From contig JAAUTT010000274.1 in NCBI GenBank assembly GCA_012031335.1, positions 1-6,375 of the forward strand: a stretch of DNA of 6,375 bases, in the 5' to 3' direction. The DNA is from Bacteroidales bacterium (GTDB taxonomy: Bacteria > Bacteroidota > Bacteroidia > Bacteroidales > JAAUTT01). The notes below the pieces were generated by a model. It did not search any database. It saw only the letters and a program-made list of their open reading frames with translations, and was not told the DNA's origin. Positions 1 through 6,375 of the stretch are shown here, in pieces. A program made the position numbers and the translations under genes. The stretch's first letter is position 1. Each line of letters begins with the position of its first letter.

Positions 1-13
1 GAAGCACTGCTTC
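1..13 (+). terminator. Possible terminator hairpin at the window edge
   Basis: GAAGCACTGCTTC is a near-continuous palindrome: at least four pairs around a five-base loop. It is followed on the plus strand by AATATTTTT. It could be the terminator of a plus-strand gene lying left of the window. The stem may extend beyond the edge, so this cannot be judged fully. Confidence 0.2.
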
Positions 14-59
14 AATATTTTTAAATAGTATGTGAATAGTTTCCTGGGTTGAAATTTGA

Positions 60-92
60 GAAGCCCGGCACATTTTTCATGAACCAGGCTTC
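60..92. terminator. Hairpin just downstream of the repeat-protein gene
   Basis: GAAGCCCGG at 60-68 pairs with CCAGGCTTC at 84-92: eight pairs and one C-A mismatch around a 15-base loop, which can add a three-pair inner stem (71-73 with 79-81). It begins 11 bases after the stop of the minus-strand gene. On the plus strand it is followed by a T-rich stretch (94-107), and on the minus strand only by a short AT-rich run. It may therefore serve both this gene and a convergent gene to the left of the window. Confidence 0.45.
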
Positions 93-102
93 CTTATATA
101 TT

Positions 103-483
103 TTATTCCTTCACTAACTTTATATTAACTTTCTGTTTATTGTCAATTCCGGTAATCACAAGATTATAAACACCTGTGTTTAAAACGGAAATATTCACCG
201 AAGAAGCACCATTTAATAGTTTTCTTTCAAGTATCAACTGCCCGGTGAGCGAATAAATTTTGAGATCATAACCAATCAAATCCGTATTATCCATTTTAAG
301 ATTTATAAAATTTTGTACAGGATTCGGGTAAACAGATATTTCGCCGGATTTTATTTCATTATTTAAACCAGTAGTCTTTTTTATGAATTCAATCTGAAAA
401 TCATAAGCTTTTTCTACTTTAACCGAATATGTATATTTATTCCCGTTAAATGTAAGCTTACTAAAATATCGACACCATTGCAT
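103..483 (-). CDS. C-terminal segment: end of last repeat and type A T9SS sorting domain
   Basis: This frame is open for 126 codons. The genuine part starts around Lys9 (position 459), and the first eight residues are an out-of-frame reading of the previous segment. Residues 9-36 finish the fourth InlB-B-like repeat, ending YDFQIEFIKK. Residues 46-126 are a textbook Por secretion tail (TIGR04183-like): VYPNP at 51-55, a YDLKIYSLTGQL strand pair at 72-83, VNISVLNTGVYNLVI at 96-110 and a basic C-terminus KLVKE. In this family the domain directs export through T9SS and is usually cleaved, with the protein released or attached to surface lipopolysaccharide. The segment has no signal peptide, so it is not a stand-alone gene. 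It lies in the same frame as the N-terminal segment, which shows that the two frameshifts cancel. Confidence 0.8.
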   Translation of the reverse strand: MQWCRYFSKLTFNGNKYTYSVKVEKAYDFQIEFIKKTTGLNNEIKSGEISVYPNPVQNFINLKMDNTDLIGYDLKIYSLTGQLILERKLLNGASSVNISVLNTGVYNLVITGIDNKQKVNIKLVKE

Positions 484-1301
484 GTTACACTTTTTAAGGT
501 ATAATCGTACTGTGGAGTTATCTCAAATATTAGATTTTCGCCATAATAAATTTGTTTGTTGGACGATACAGTGCCCATCCCTGTGAAAGCTGAACTTAAA
601 GAAAACGTATCCGGAACGAAATCAATATTCAAGGTACCTGATTCCAGAATCTTATTAAGCATAAAGGTATAATTATTATCATTTTTCGCCAGATCCTTTA
701 AAACATCAGTTTCGTTGTATTTCGCTGATAAAATATGATGACCCGTTCCGGGAGTTATTGTAAACTTAACTGTATCAAAATAGGTAATATCTTTTGAAAC
801 AGGAGTTACCAACCCTGTCCCCTTAGTTTCAGTGGATATATTAAAAACTTCAGGTTCAAAATTTACCTTAATAGTGTCATTACTGAATACATTTTTAAGT
901 AAGTATTCGAAATAGTTGTCTTCACCTGTTATTTGTGGTAGAATATCAACCGATCCAAATTTCGCCATCGATGCCTTATAACCCTTTTCGGGGGTTATTT
1001 TTATCAGCACCTGATCCATGTAAGTAACAATGGTATCATTGGGAGTAATACTGCCTTTCCCTTTAACTATGCTTACTATAGTAAATGTATCGGGAGCAAA
1101 CTTAGCCTTGATAATATGGTTTGACTGCACATTGCTAAAAGTATAGGATAAAGTTGAGTCGGCATAAATTCCGTCAATCCATAACGAATCTATCCTGCAA
1201 CCTTTATTGGGGATAATGGAAAACTTTTTATTCTCGCCGGTGAATAAACTGGCTCTTTCGGGAAGAATTTTACCCTTGCTATCAGTTGTTGACTCAATTT
1301 T
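376..1301 (-). repeat. Four divergent InlB-B-like repeats (71-80 residues)
   Basis: The units lie at about 1301-1089, 1088-849, 848-609 and 608-376. Shared signature: a starting (T/V)-F-(T/N/S)-(I/L) strand (weaker in the first unit), (K/T)-G-x-G-x-(I/V), a Y-x-(D/E) turn, I-(T/I)-P, a glycine or aromatic residue, then a closing hydrophobic strand ending F-x-P-(D/E). This resembles the divergent InlB-B / bacterial repeat domain, a small beta-rich stalk module common in secreted Bacteroidota proteins. Here the units sit between the beta-helix region and the sorting domain, which suggests a spacer that lifts the helix from the surface. The fourth unit contains the second frameshift. Confidence 0.65.
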
Positions 1302-2234
1302 GTGATTGAAGTATTCGTAAGCGCCTATGTCTGTCCGGTTTCCGGCTATCCTTGGATTTCCGAAAAAATCGTAAGCTGGTAAAAATAATCCTGTTGTATC
1401 TGCTTTACCTGCATTAATAAGCAGTGATCCGGCTTTAGGTGCTAAACTGTCGTATAAACTGGTTCCCATAAATGGATTTGTGGTAAGTAAAATGTTTCCA
1501 TCACCTTTGGATGAAATATCATTACCGGAAGCAGTATAGGAGTAGGATGAATTGTACCTGTCGTAAATATCGGTAACATTGTATGTGGTATGGTTTCCAT
1601 AAACCAGACAGTTTATCAGTTTACTTTCGTAAGTTATGATACCACCAGCGTTTTGATTAGCATAGTTATTCGAAAAGCTACAGTTTGCAAATATGGATCC
1701 GCCAAAACTATAAGCTCCACCACCCGAATCACTTGCAGAATTATCTATGAATACACAGTTGTAAATTTTACTGTTGGTACTTACATAAATCCCTCCGCCA
1801 TAGCGTGCAGAATTCTTGTAAAACATACAATTGTGTACCTCGAGTCGGCAAGAACTGAATACATTATAATAAATACCACCACCGGAATCGGCCTTCCCTC
1901 TCCGAAGTGTGAGGTTTTTTATAAAGACCGAAGGATAACTGTAATTGGCCCCTTCCATCTGAAAAATACGGCTGCTGTCACCTCCGTCGAGTATAATCCG
2001 GTGTTTACCTCCATCAATGGTTAAATTTATATTTCCCAATATTATTTCCCGGGGAACAGAAATTATATAATCATTATCAAAAGTGATTGTTCCTTTATCT
2101 TTAATATGTGCTACCGCCCCAAAATAAGCTATTTTCCGTATGTACATCCGAACTGTTATTTTTAACAACAATATTATCGTACAGGGTTTCGGCCGGTAAT
2201 TCGTTGTAGCTGCTCTCAATGGCGCCGATATCAA
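414..2234 (-). CDS. Middle segment: rest of beta-helix module four plus InlB-B-like repeats
   Basis: This frame is open for 606 codons, but only about codons 40-592 (2117 down to about 459) belong to the real protein. The first 39 residues are an out-of-frame reading of the preceding segment, so the Met at 2234 is not a genuine start, and no signal peptide is present. From Ala40 the sequence continues module four: AVAHIKDKGTITF, a T-I-D-G-G turn (72-76), I-L-D-G-G (81-85), N-C coils with G-G-G motifs (118-120, 146-148, 181-183) and a closing DIGAYE at 302-307. Then come divergent repeats starting near residues 312, 383, 463 and 543. Each has a G-x-G-x-(I/V)-(T/S) turn, an I-(T/I)-P strand and a (N/K/D)-F-x-P-(D/E) end, like the InlB-B / bacterial repeat family. 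The last 14 residues after Val592 are again out of frame. Confidence 0.75.
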   Translation of the reverse strand: MISAPLRAATTNYRPKPCTIILLLKITVRMYIRKIAYFGAVAHIKDKGTITFDNDYIISVPREIILGNINLTIDGGKHRIILDGGDSSRIFQMEGANYSYPSVFIKNLTLRRGKADSGGGIYYNVFSSCRLEVHNCMFYKNSARYGGGIYVSTNSKIYNCVFIDNSASDSGGGAYSFGGSIFANCSFSNNYANQNAGGIITYESKLINCLVYGNHTTYNVTDIYDRYNSSYSYTASGNDISSKGDGNILLTTNPFMGTSLYDSLAPKAGSLLINAGKADTTGLFLPAYDFFGNPRIAGNRTDIGAYEYFNHKIESTTDSKGKILPERASLFTGENKKFSIIPNKGCRIDSLWIDGIYADSTLSYTFSNVQSNHIIKAKFAPDTFTIVSIVKGKGSITPNDTIVTYMDQVLIKITPEKGYKASMAKFGSVDILPQITGEDNYFEYLLKNVFSNDTIKVNFEPEVFNISTETKGTGLVTPVSKDITYFDTVKFTITPGTGHHILSAKYNETDVLKDLAKNDNNYTFMLNKILESGTLNIDFVPDTFSLSSAFTGMGTVSSNKQIYYGENLIFEITPQYDYTLKSVTCNGVDILVSLHLTGINIHIRLK

Positions 2235-4890
2235 TTTTCCCGTTTATAATGCGGTAATTGTTATTCAAGTCTTTTGGAGGTAATTTGAGTCCTGTAGTAT
2301 CTGGTGTTCCCGAATTGCTGCAAAAAGATTTGTTATGCAGATTAATTGTTCCAATTTCAAAAGGGCTTTCATAAAGTCTTACATTATTGCCTCCGTGTAA
2401 ATTAACATCAGCAGCACAATAGGAGACTGTTCCGCCATTAATGATATTTACACCCGCACGGTTTGGAGTTTTATTTTCGAAAAAGAGGCAATTTCTGAAA
2501 GTAGCATTACCCTGCGAATAGATTGCTCCTCCTTCATAACCTGCTGTATTTTTAGTAAATGTACAATTTGTATAAAAATTCCCCAGGTTATAAATTCTCC
2601 AGGTATTGTAATCCGATTGAATTCCACCTCCATAAGTATTAGCGCTGTTACTTATAAATGCACAATTTATAACATAGACACCATCGGAGCCATTACCGGG
2701 AATAATAGTCATACCTCCGCCATTATCAGCCTTGTTGTTTTTAACTGTACAGCTTATGAGGTAAAGGTTCCCGCCTGTTTTAACATCAGCATAAATTCCT
2801 CCACCCTGATAACTTTTTCCCTTCTGAATAATAAGGTTTTTCAAATAAACAACAGAATTCGGTTTACCTATGTAAGTGAAAATCCTCGTATTATCCCCTC
2901 CATCCAGAATTATGGTATGTTCCTTTCCGTCAATTGTTATCTTTTTACCTGAGAGAATCATATCAGAGGTTACATTAATTGTAAAATTATCACTGAAAGT
3001 AATTGTACAAGTTGTATCTGCATGCGCTAATGCCCATAAAAGACTGTTTTCAATTTCAGCATCAAAACTGCTATTGGAGACAACAATTGTTTTATAAAGT
3101 TTTCGTGCGGGGGTGGTATTATAGTTGCTTTCATATGCCCCGATATCAATGGTATCTTTTAAAACTCTTAATGATCCGGAAATATCTGTAGCTGCCAATT
3201 TCAGATCTGTTAAATTTAGAGTTCCTGCGTTGGAACAATAGGAGCCCGAAACCAGTTGCCATCTGTCTGAACCACTTCCTCCTATAAAGGGATTTGAGTA
3301 TAGAAGTACGTTATTTTCACCTTCCAAAACGGATTTTGAAGCTGAATTTTTAAAGGTACATTTGCCTGAGTAATCTTTGTCCTTTGATGCTTTGTTGTCA
3401 TAAAACAGACAATTGATAAAATTACCCTCCGAACCAACATAAGCTCCTCCACCTGTATGGGCTGTGTTGTTGTGAAACGTTGAATTTATAATAGTCGCCT
3501 TGTCGGTAATATATATTCCTCCTCCATAGTTACTCGGAGCTTTGTTATTGTCGAATACACAATTTATAATATAGATATTGTTGTTTTTGCTGGTATTCCC
3601 TTTCAAACCTCCACCATTATCGTATTGGTAATATCCGTTCTGAATGATCAGGTTCCGTAAAACTACCGTATCATTTGCGGTTCCGGTGATATTAAAAATT
3701 CGTTTACTTCCTTTACCATCCAGAATAATCGTTTTGCCGGCACCATCAATAAAAATACTTTCGGAGATAGTTAGTTCCTTAACAATATCAATAGTGAAAT
3801 TACTGCTGAAAGTTATCACACAGGCACTATCGGCATGCTCAATTGCCCAGGGAAGACTGTATGCCACCAAACGATCCGAACTATTACTGGTTACGGTTAT
3901 ATTTTTATAAATAGGCAGGTTATATTCATAAGCGCCAATATCAATTGTGCCTCCATTTACTCTTTTACGGCCTGCAATATCATAACTCAAAACAGTGATG
4001 CCTGCTGAGGTTCCCTTGTTTTCGCATGCCGATCCGGATAACAAACTCAGGCTGTCGTTTCCCAAATGCGTAAATGGGGTTACTGTTAATCCTATATTCT
4101 GGCTGGTCCCTACCAGTGAGTTACCACTTTCCAGGGCGCAATTTGTAAATGTGCTGCTATTTAGATAATTGGATATATTATCTTGTGCTCCGGCCGATTT
4201 GTTATTATATATTATGCAATTTGTATAGGAGCAATCATCCTCCGTATTAATTCCACCACCGTTACTGGCTACAGAGGTGGTGTTTTGAGTGATGGTGCAG
4301 TTGGTAAAGTTTGCAGAACCCGATGAGTAAATTCCTCCGCCATATTTTGCAGAGTTGCCGGCAATCACACAATTGATAAATGTTCCGCCTGTTGCGAATA
4401 TACCTCCGCCTCCAAGGGTCGAAGTTGTTCCACTTACGGTGTTATTAAGAAAGAAACAGTTATGAAAAGTTCCTCCGTTTGTGCGGAGTGCTCCTCCCTG
4501 TCCATCATTTGTGGAAATAACCGCATTGTTTTTAAAGGTACAGTTCTGAACATTAAGCGTACCGGACATTACAAATGCATACATGCCTCCGCCCATAGCT
4601 GTGACTGATTCCGTTTTACCATTTTGAACAGTTAAATTTTTAATCTGGATGTTATCATAGGTGTAACAACTGATATTAAATACCCTGTCTTTTGAGTTTC
4701 CATTAATGGTAACTCCATTACCTCCATCAATGGTTATTTTACCTCCATTGATTCTCAATGTTGTGTCGAGATTTACTGTTGATACACTGAAAATTATTGT
4801 ATCGCCTGTGCTGGCGTTGTTAATCCAGTAACGAAGCATTCCAACTGCAGGAGTTTTGGCATTGTCGGTCGACAGGGTTACAATTCTTTT
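1305..4890 (-). repeat. Four tandem beta-helix modules (264-325 residues each)
   Basis: The module boundaries, set by the closing D-I-G-A-(Y/I)-E motifs, are about 4890-3916, 3915-3124, 3123-2206 and 2205-1305. Each module repeats the same order: linker strand, Trp-containing strand, T-I-x-F, T/F-I-D-G, I-L-D-G, R-(I/V)-F, I/L-(Q/R)-(N/K/R)-G, several Asn-Cys coils, a small (A/S)-x-(C/L) turn near the end, then the closing motif. Modules three and four are most alike in the part aligned by eye (15 of 20 residues identical from the T-I-D-G turn to R-I-F). Module two is the shortest and appears to have lost a coil or two. The repeats are clear in protein but diverged in DNA, so this is old internal duplication, with module three/four perhaps the youngest copy. 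Confidence 0.8.
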
Positions 4891-4950
4891 GGTGGCGCTA
4901 AGTGATAATGCAAAAGATAACAGCAAGATAACGGATAAAAACTTTTTCAT
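2101..4950 (-). CDS. N-terminal segment: signal peptide plus three beta-helix modules and the start of a fourth
   Basis: This 949-residue frame starts with MKKFLSVILLLSFALSLSA, a clear Sec signal peptide with cleavage likely after Ala19, which fixes the start. Three modules follow. Each opens with a Leu/Tyr-x-x-Trp strand (Trp42, Trp368, Trp639), then T-I-D-G and I-L-D-G type turns, then coils with N-C-x-F and N-x-A-x-x-G-G-G-I-Y motifs, and closes with D-I-G-A-(Y/I)-E (337-342, 602-607, 907-912). This pattern is typical of right-handed parallel beta-helix proteins of the choice-of-anchor Q / Pmp-like repeat kind. A fourth module starts (Trp944), but the frame then runs into five stray residues and a stop at 2101-2103. 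The true reading frame leaves this segment at 2117-2120. Translated alone, the product would be exported to the periplasm but lack the T9SS sorting domain. Confidence 0.85.
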   Translation of the reverse strand: MKKFLSVILLLSFALSLSATKRIVTLSTDNAKTPAVGMLRYWINNASTGDTIIFSVSTVNLDTTLRINGGKITIDGGNGVTINGNSKDRVFNISCYTYDNIQIKNLTVQNGKTESVTAMGGGMYAFVMSGTLNVQNCTFKNNAVISTNDGQGGALRTNGGTFHNCFFLNNTVSGTTSTLGGGGIFATGGTFINCVIAGNSAKYGGGIYSSGSANFTNCTITQNTTSVASNGGGINTEDDCSYTNCIIYNNKSAGAQDNISNYLNSSTFTNCALESGNSLVGTSQNIGLTVTPFTHLGNDSLSLLSGSACENKGTSAGITVLSYDIAGRKRVNGGTIDIGAYEYNLPIYKNITVTSNSSDRLVAYSLPWAIEHADSACVITFSSNFTIDIVKELTISESIFIDGAGKTIILDGKGSKRIFNITGTANDTVVLRNLIIQNGYYQYDNGGGLKGNTSKNNNIYIINCVFDNNKAPSNYGGGIYITDKATIINSTFHNNTAHTGGGAYVGSEGNFINCLFYDNKASKDKDYSGKCTFKNSASKSVLEGENNVLLYSNPFIGGSGSDRWQLVSGSYCSNAGTLNLTDLKLAATDISGSLRVLKDTIDIGAYESNYNTTPARKLYKTIVVSNSSFDAEIENSLLWALAHADTTCTITFSDNFTINVTSDMILSGKKITIDGKEHTIILDGGDNTRIFTYIGKPNSVVYLKNLIIQKGKSYQGGGIYADVKTGGNLYLISCTVKNNKADNGGGMTIIPGNGSDGVYVINCAFISNSANTYGGGIQSDYNTWRIYNLGNFYTNCTFTKNTAGYEGGAIYSQGNATFRNCLFFENKTPNRAGVNIINGGTVSYCAADVNLHGGNNVRLYESPFEIGTINLHNKSFCSNSGTPDTTGLKLPPKDLNNNYRIINGKIDIGAIESSYNELPAETLYDNIVVKNNSSDVHTENSLFWGGSTY

Positions 4951-5028
4951 TGACGTTGGGTTTTGTGAAAAATCAGTATAACGGTTAATTGGTTAGAATA
5001 TATTTTTAATGGTAGATTTTACGGAAGT

Positions 5029-5049
5029 AGATCGATTAAGTTTCGATCT
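5029..5049. promoter_or_regulatory. Perfect 7+7 base inverted repeat, possible operator
   Basis: AGATCGA at 5029-5035 and TCGATCT at 5043-5049 are exact reverse complements separated by seven bases. The repeat lies about 80 bases upstream of the repeat-protein start. No T run follows on either strand, so it does not look like a terminator. It overlaps TAAGTTTC (5037-5044), a near match to a -7 box on the plus strand, although no -33 box is in place. A binding site for a dimeric regulator is possible but unproven. Confidence 0.35.
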
Positions 5050-5205
5050 GGTGGAATTGTACAATAAAACCCATTTGGTTTGACAGGCTATTTCGAAAGA
5101 AAGTTGCAAATTCCAATTATTACGGATGGGTCGAAAGTGCATTTTCGCAGTTAAAGAATTAAAGTATTCCTCTGGTCCGGTTATTAGAGATACTCCTGTA
5201 AAAAA

Positions 5206-5237
5206 TTTGTACCAGGAATTTTTATTCCATAGTTTAG
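5206..5237 (+). promoter_or_regulatory. Candidate Bacteroidota-type promoter for the PorP/SprF gene
   Basis: TTTG at 5206-5209 is followed after 20 bases by TAGTTTAG at 5230-5237. The Bacteroidota primary sigma-factor consensus is a TTTG-like -33 box, about 19-21 bases, then TAnnTTTG at -7. The -33 box fits, and the -7 box has five of six fixed positions. Transcription would start near 5244, giving a leader of about 54 bases before the ATG at 5298. AT-rich sequence produces such matches by chance, so this is a candidate only. Confidence 0.35.
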
Positions 5238-5297
5238 CCGCAAATATAAAAGAAAGAAAAGTGCATGGAATTTACCGAAATGCCGAAGTTTTAATTC

Positions 5298-6308
5298 ATG
5301 AAGTGGAAAGATATACAAGTGAATATTTTAGTCAAAGCCTATCTTAGAAAAGTATTCCATGCAGGTTTTTATGTTAAAGTTACTGTTTTTTATCTGGTAA
5401 TTTTATCCGGTAATTCTTTATGGGCTCAGGATCAAAGTTCGTATTCCGAATACCTTTATAACCATTTATACAATCAAAATCCTGCCGCAGCAGGATTCGA
5501 CGGTTCAATAATATCGCAGCTTTCTGTTTCGAAAAAATGGATGGGTACCCGTGATTCTCCATCGGCACAGGTTCTTAGCACCAGTGTAAGGCTAGGAGAA
5601 GAAGAATTTTACGATGAGAAGATGCTGATAAGGAAAAGTTTTGTAAACCTGGCGCCACGGGTGGGCTTAGGACTTACTGTTATGAACAGGGAAGCAGGTC
5701 CTCTCCGGCAGACCGGATTGCTACTCGCTTATGCCTATCATATTTCTATTCGGGAAAGCCGTTTATCCCTGGGGATATCTGGTACCATAAGTCGGTATCA
5801 CTTAAATACCAGTAAGTTTAATCCGGTAAACCCCGATGATAATGTTTTGTATGCAGACAACAACGCCATAATACCCGATTTTAATGCCGGAATACTATAT
5901 TATAACCGGAGTTTTTTTGGAGGAATATCGGTTAACAGGCTTGTAAATTTTAGCAGAAAATTGAATCACCGGCAAGATGATCCGGATATTATAATTTGTG
6001 GAGGGTATAAATTTAAAACTGGTAGCTCTTTTAAACTTGAGCCTTCGGTTTTTATTCAGAAAATACAAGACCAGGATGTTATTTTTGATATAAACGGAAA
6101 ATTATACTATAACGACCGGAACTGGCTTATACTTTCGTATCGCAATAACGGTGAGCTTACCGGAGTTATCGGTCTTACCGTAAAACCGGGTTTTCTGATT
6201 AATTATGGTTACACTTTGGGACTTTCAGGCTTTTCCAATTATAACTCAGGAAGTCATTCAATCTCCTTAAAAGTAAATGTTGAAACATTGATAAGAAACA
6301 GGAAATAA
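5298..6308 (+). CDS. PorP/SprF-family type IX secretion outer-membrane protein
   Basis: This 336-residue protein has the normal length for the family. After a hydrophobic stretch (about 27-41) and a likely cleavage site at SLWA-Q (43/44), the mature N-terminus shows the family signature: YSEYLYNHLYNQNPAAAGFDG (48-68, in place of the usual S-Q-Y-M-x-N...N-P-A-x-A-G), then KKWMGTRDSPSAQVLS (79-94). Alternating beta strands fill the middle, and the end carries the conserved GSHSISL (318-324). PorP and SprF are outer-membrane beta-barrels. PorP is a core T9SS part, and SprF-like paralogues help export or attach particular surface proteins such as SprB. No gldKLMN/porKLMN genes are next to it, so a stand-alone paralogue is more likely than the core PorP. 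An in-frame TAA at 5292-5294 rules out a longer form. The 22-residue stretch before the hydrophobic core is long, and a GTG at 5319 is an alternative start. It is divergent from the giant repeat-protein gene. Confidence 0.87.
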   Translation: MKWKDIQVNILVKAYLRKVFHAGFYVKVTVFYLVILSGNSLWAQDQSSYSEYLYNHLYNQNPAAAGFDGSIISQLSVSKKWMGTRDSPSAQVLSTSVRLGEEEFYDEKMLIRKSFVNLAPRVGLGLTVMNREAGPLRQTGLLLAYAYHISIRESRLSLGISGTISRYHLNTSKFNPVNPDDNVLYADNNAIIPDFNAGILYYNRSFFGGISVNRLVNFSRKLNHRQDDPDIIICGGYKFKTGSSFKLEPSVFIQKIQDQDVIFDINGKLYYNDRNWLILSYRNNGELTGVIGLTVKPGFLINYGYTLGLSGFSNYNSGSHSISLKVNVETLIRNRK

Positions 6309-6343
6309 GATGAAATTGCCATTATTGATAAATACCAGGCGAA

Positions 6344-6375
6344 ATGAGTAAATTCAAGCATCATGGCGTATTCCA
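6344..6375 (+). CDS. Possible start of a further plus-strand gene (cut by window end)
   Basis: An ATG at 6344 opens a frame (M-S-K-F-K-H-H-G-V-F) that stays open to the window end, 35 bases after the PorP/SprF stop. Same strand and short spacing would suit an operon partner. Ten codons carry no family information, and another ATG at 6310 gives only 13 codons before a stop. This is a tentative call. Confidence 0.2.
   Translation, partial: MSKFKHHGVF

Larger units (their letters stand above)
103..4950 (-). pseudogene. T9SS-secreted beta-helix repeat protein, whole gene, interrupted by two compensating frameshifts
   Basis: This is the complete gene reconstructed from three segments. Read through both shifts it is 1615 codons: residues 1-944 from the first segment, about 553 from the middle one and about 118 from the last. 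Order of parts: signal peptide (about 1-19), four beta-helix modules (about 21-345, 346-609, 610-915, 916-1215), four InlB-B-like repeats (about 1217-1532) and a type A T9SS sorting domain at the end. The product would cross the inner membrane by Sec and the outer membrane by T9SS, then be released or anchored at the surface. No enzymatic residues are recognisable, so an adhesin or structural role is inferred. The protein-level repeats run cleanly through both breaks with no other stop, so either the shifts are very recent or they are sequence errors. Whether the cell makes the full protein cannot be decided from this window. Confidence 0.8.
4951..5297. other. Divergent intergenic region
   Basis: These 347 bases separate two genes transcribed away from each other, so the region should hold both promoters. 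It is AT-rich. I see a perfect inverted repeat at 5029-5049, a rightward promoter candidate at 5206-5237 and a small palindrome TTTCGAAA at 5091-5098. I found no convincing leftward TAnnTTTG element for the repeat-protein gene. A 73-codon open frame at 5126-5347 overlaps the PorP start, shows no recognisable motif and is not called as a gene. Confidence 0.6.

Noticed and set aside
2101..2130. Programmed ribosomal frameshifting at TTTTGGGG (minus strand).
   Set aside because: Reaching the next frame needs a skip of one base (+1). The site lacks a known +1 signal, and the homologous modules encode the same strand without any shift. A second, opposite shift would also be required.
2448..2633. 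A 61-codon minus-strand frame inside the large gene.
   Set aside because: It is an alternative frame within well-supported coding sequence, with no features of its own.
1590..3910. Several plus-strand open frames of 62-144 codons opposite the repeat-protein gene.
   Set aside because: They are antisense shadows. Their recurring similar sequence is simply the complement of the tandem beta-helix modules.
1305..4890. Tandem repeats as a CRISPR array or mobile element.
   Set aside because: The repeats are about 800-1000 bases long, diverged in DNA and in one protein frame. No short identical repeats, terminal inverted repeats or transposase are present.
5126..5347. A 73-codon plus-strand open frame upstream of and overlapping the PorP/SprF gene.
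   Set aside because: It has no recognisable motif, signal peptide or ribosome site. It overlaps a well-supported gene by 50 bases in another frame and contains the candidate promoter, so it is most likely chance.
5380..5568. A 62-codon minus-strand frame opposite the start of the PorP/SprF gene.
   Set aside because: It is antisense to the signal peptide and family signature of a confident gene.

Overview
The window looks like a piece of a Bacteroidota chromosome. It is AT-rich, lacks clear Shine-Dalgarno sites, and carries two hallmarks of the type IX secretion system (T9SS) that is confined to this phylum: a C-terminal sorting domain of the Por secretion tail kind (YPNP motif, then a GVY motif, then a basic end) and a PorP/SprF-family outer-membrane protein. 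I cannot name the genus.

Layout. Positions 1-102 are non-coding and hold hairpins that probably end transcription. Positions 103-4950, minus strand, are one very large gene for a secreted or surface repeat protein, about 1615 codons if intact. As given, it is split into three open segments by two single-base frameshifts. The first is one base too many in a G run (minus strand) at 2117-2120. The second is one base too few around 457-466. The two shifts cancel, so the sorting domain lies in the same frame as the signal peptide. The protein would be a signal peptide, four tandem right-handed beta-helix modules each ending in a D-I-G-A-(Y/I)-E motif, four divergent InlB-B-like 70-80 residue repeats, and a type A T9SS sorting domain.

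Positions 4951-5297 form a divergent intergenic region of 347 bases with a perfect 7+7 base inverted repeat and a plausible Bacteroidota-type promoter facing right. Positions 5298-6308, plus strand, encode a complete PorP/SprF-family protein. The last 67 bases hold at most the first codons of another plus-strand gene.

How the parts relate. Both genes belong to the T9SS world: one is a cargo protein, the other belongs to a family of outer-membrane components or cargo-specific partners of the system. They are divergent rather than in one operon, and the cargo tail is type A, whereas SprF-like partners are known mainly for type B tails, so a dedicated pair is only a possibility. I see no RNA genes, CRISPR array, insertion sequence or other mobile element, and no wholly new system. 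The most notable point is the pair of compensating frameshifts in an otherwise intact giant adhesin-like gene.
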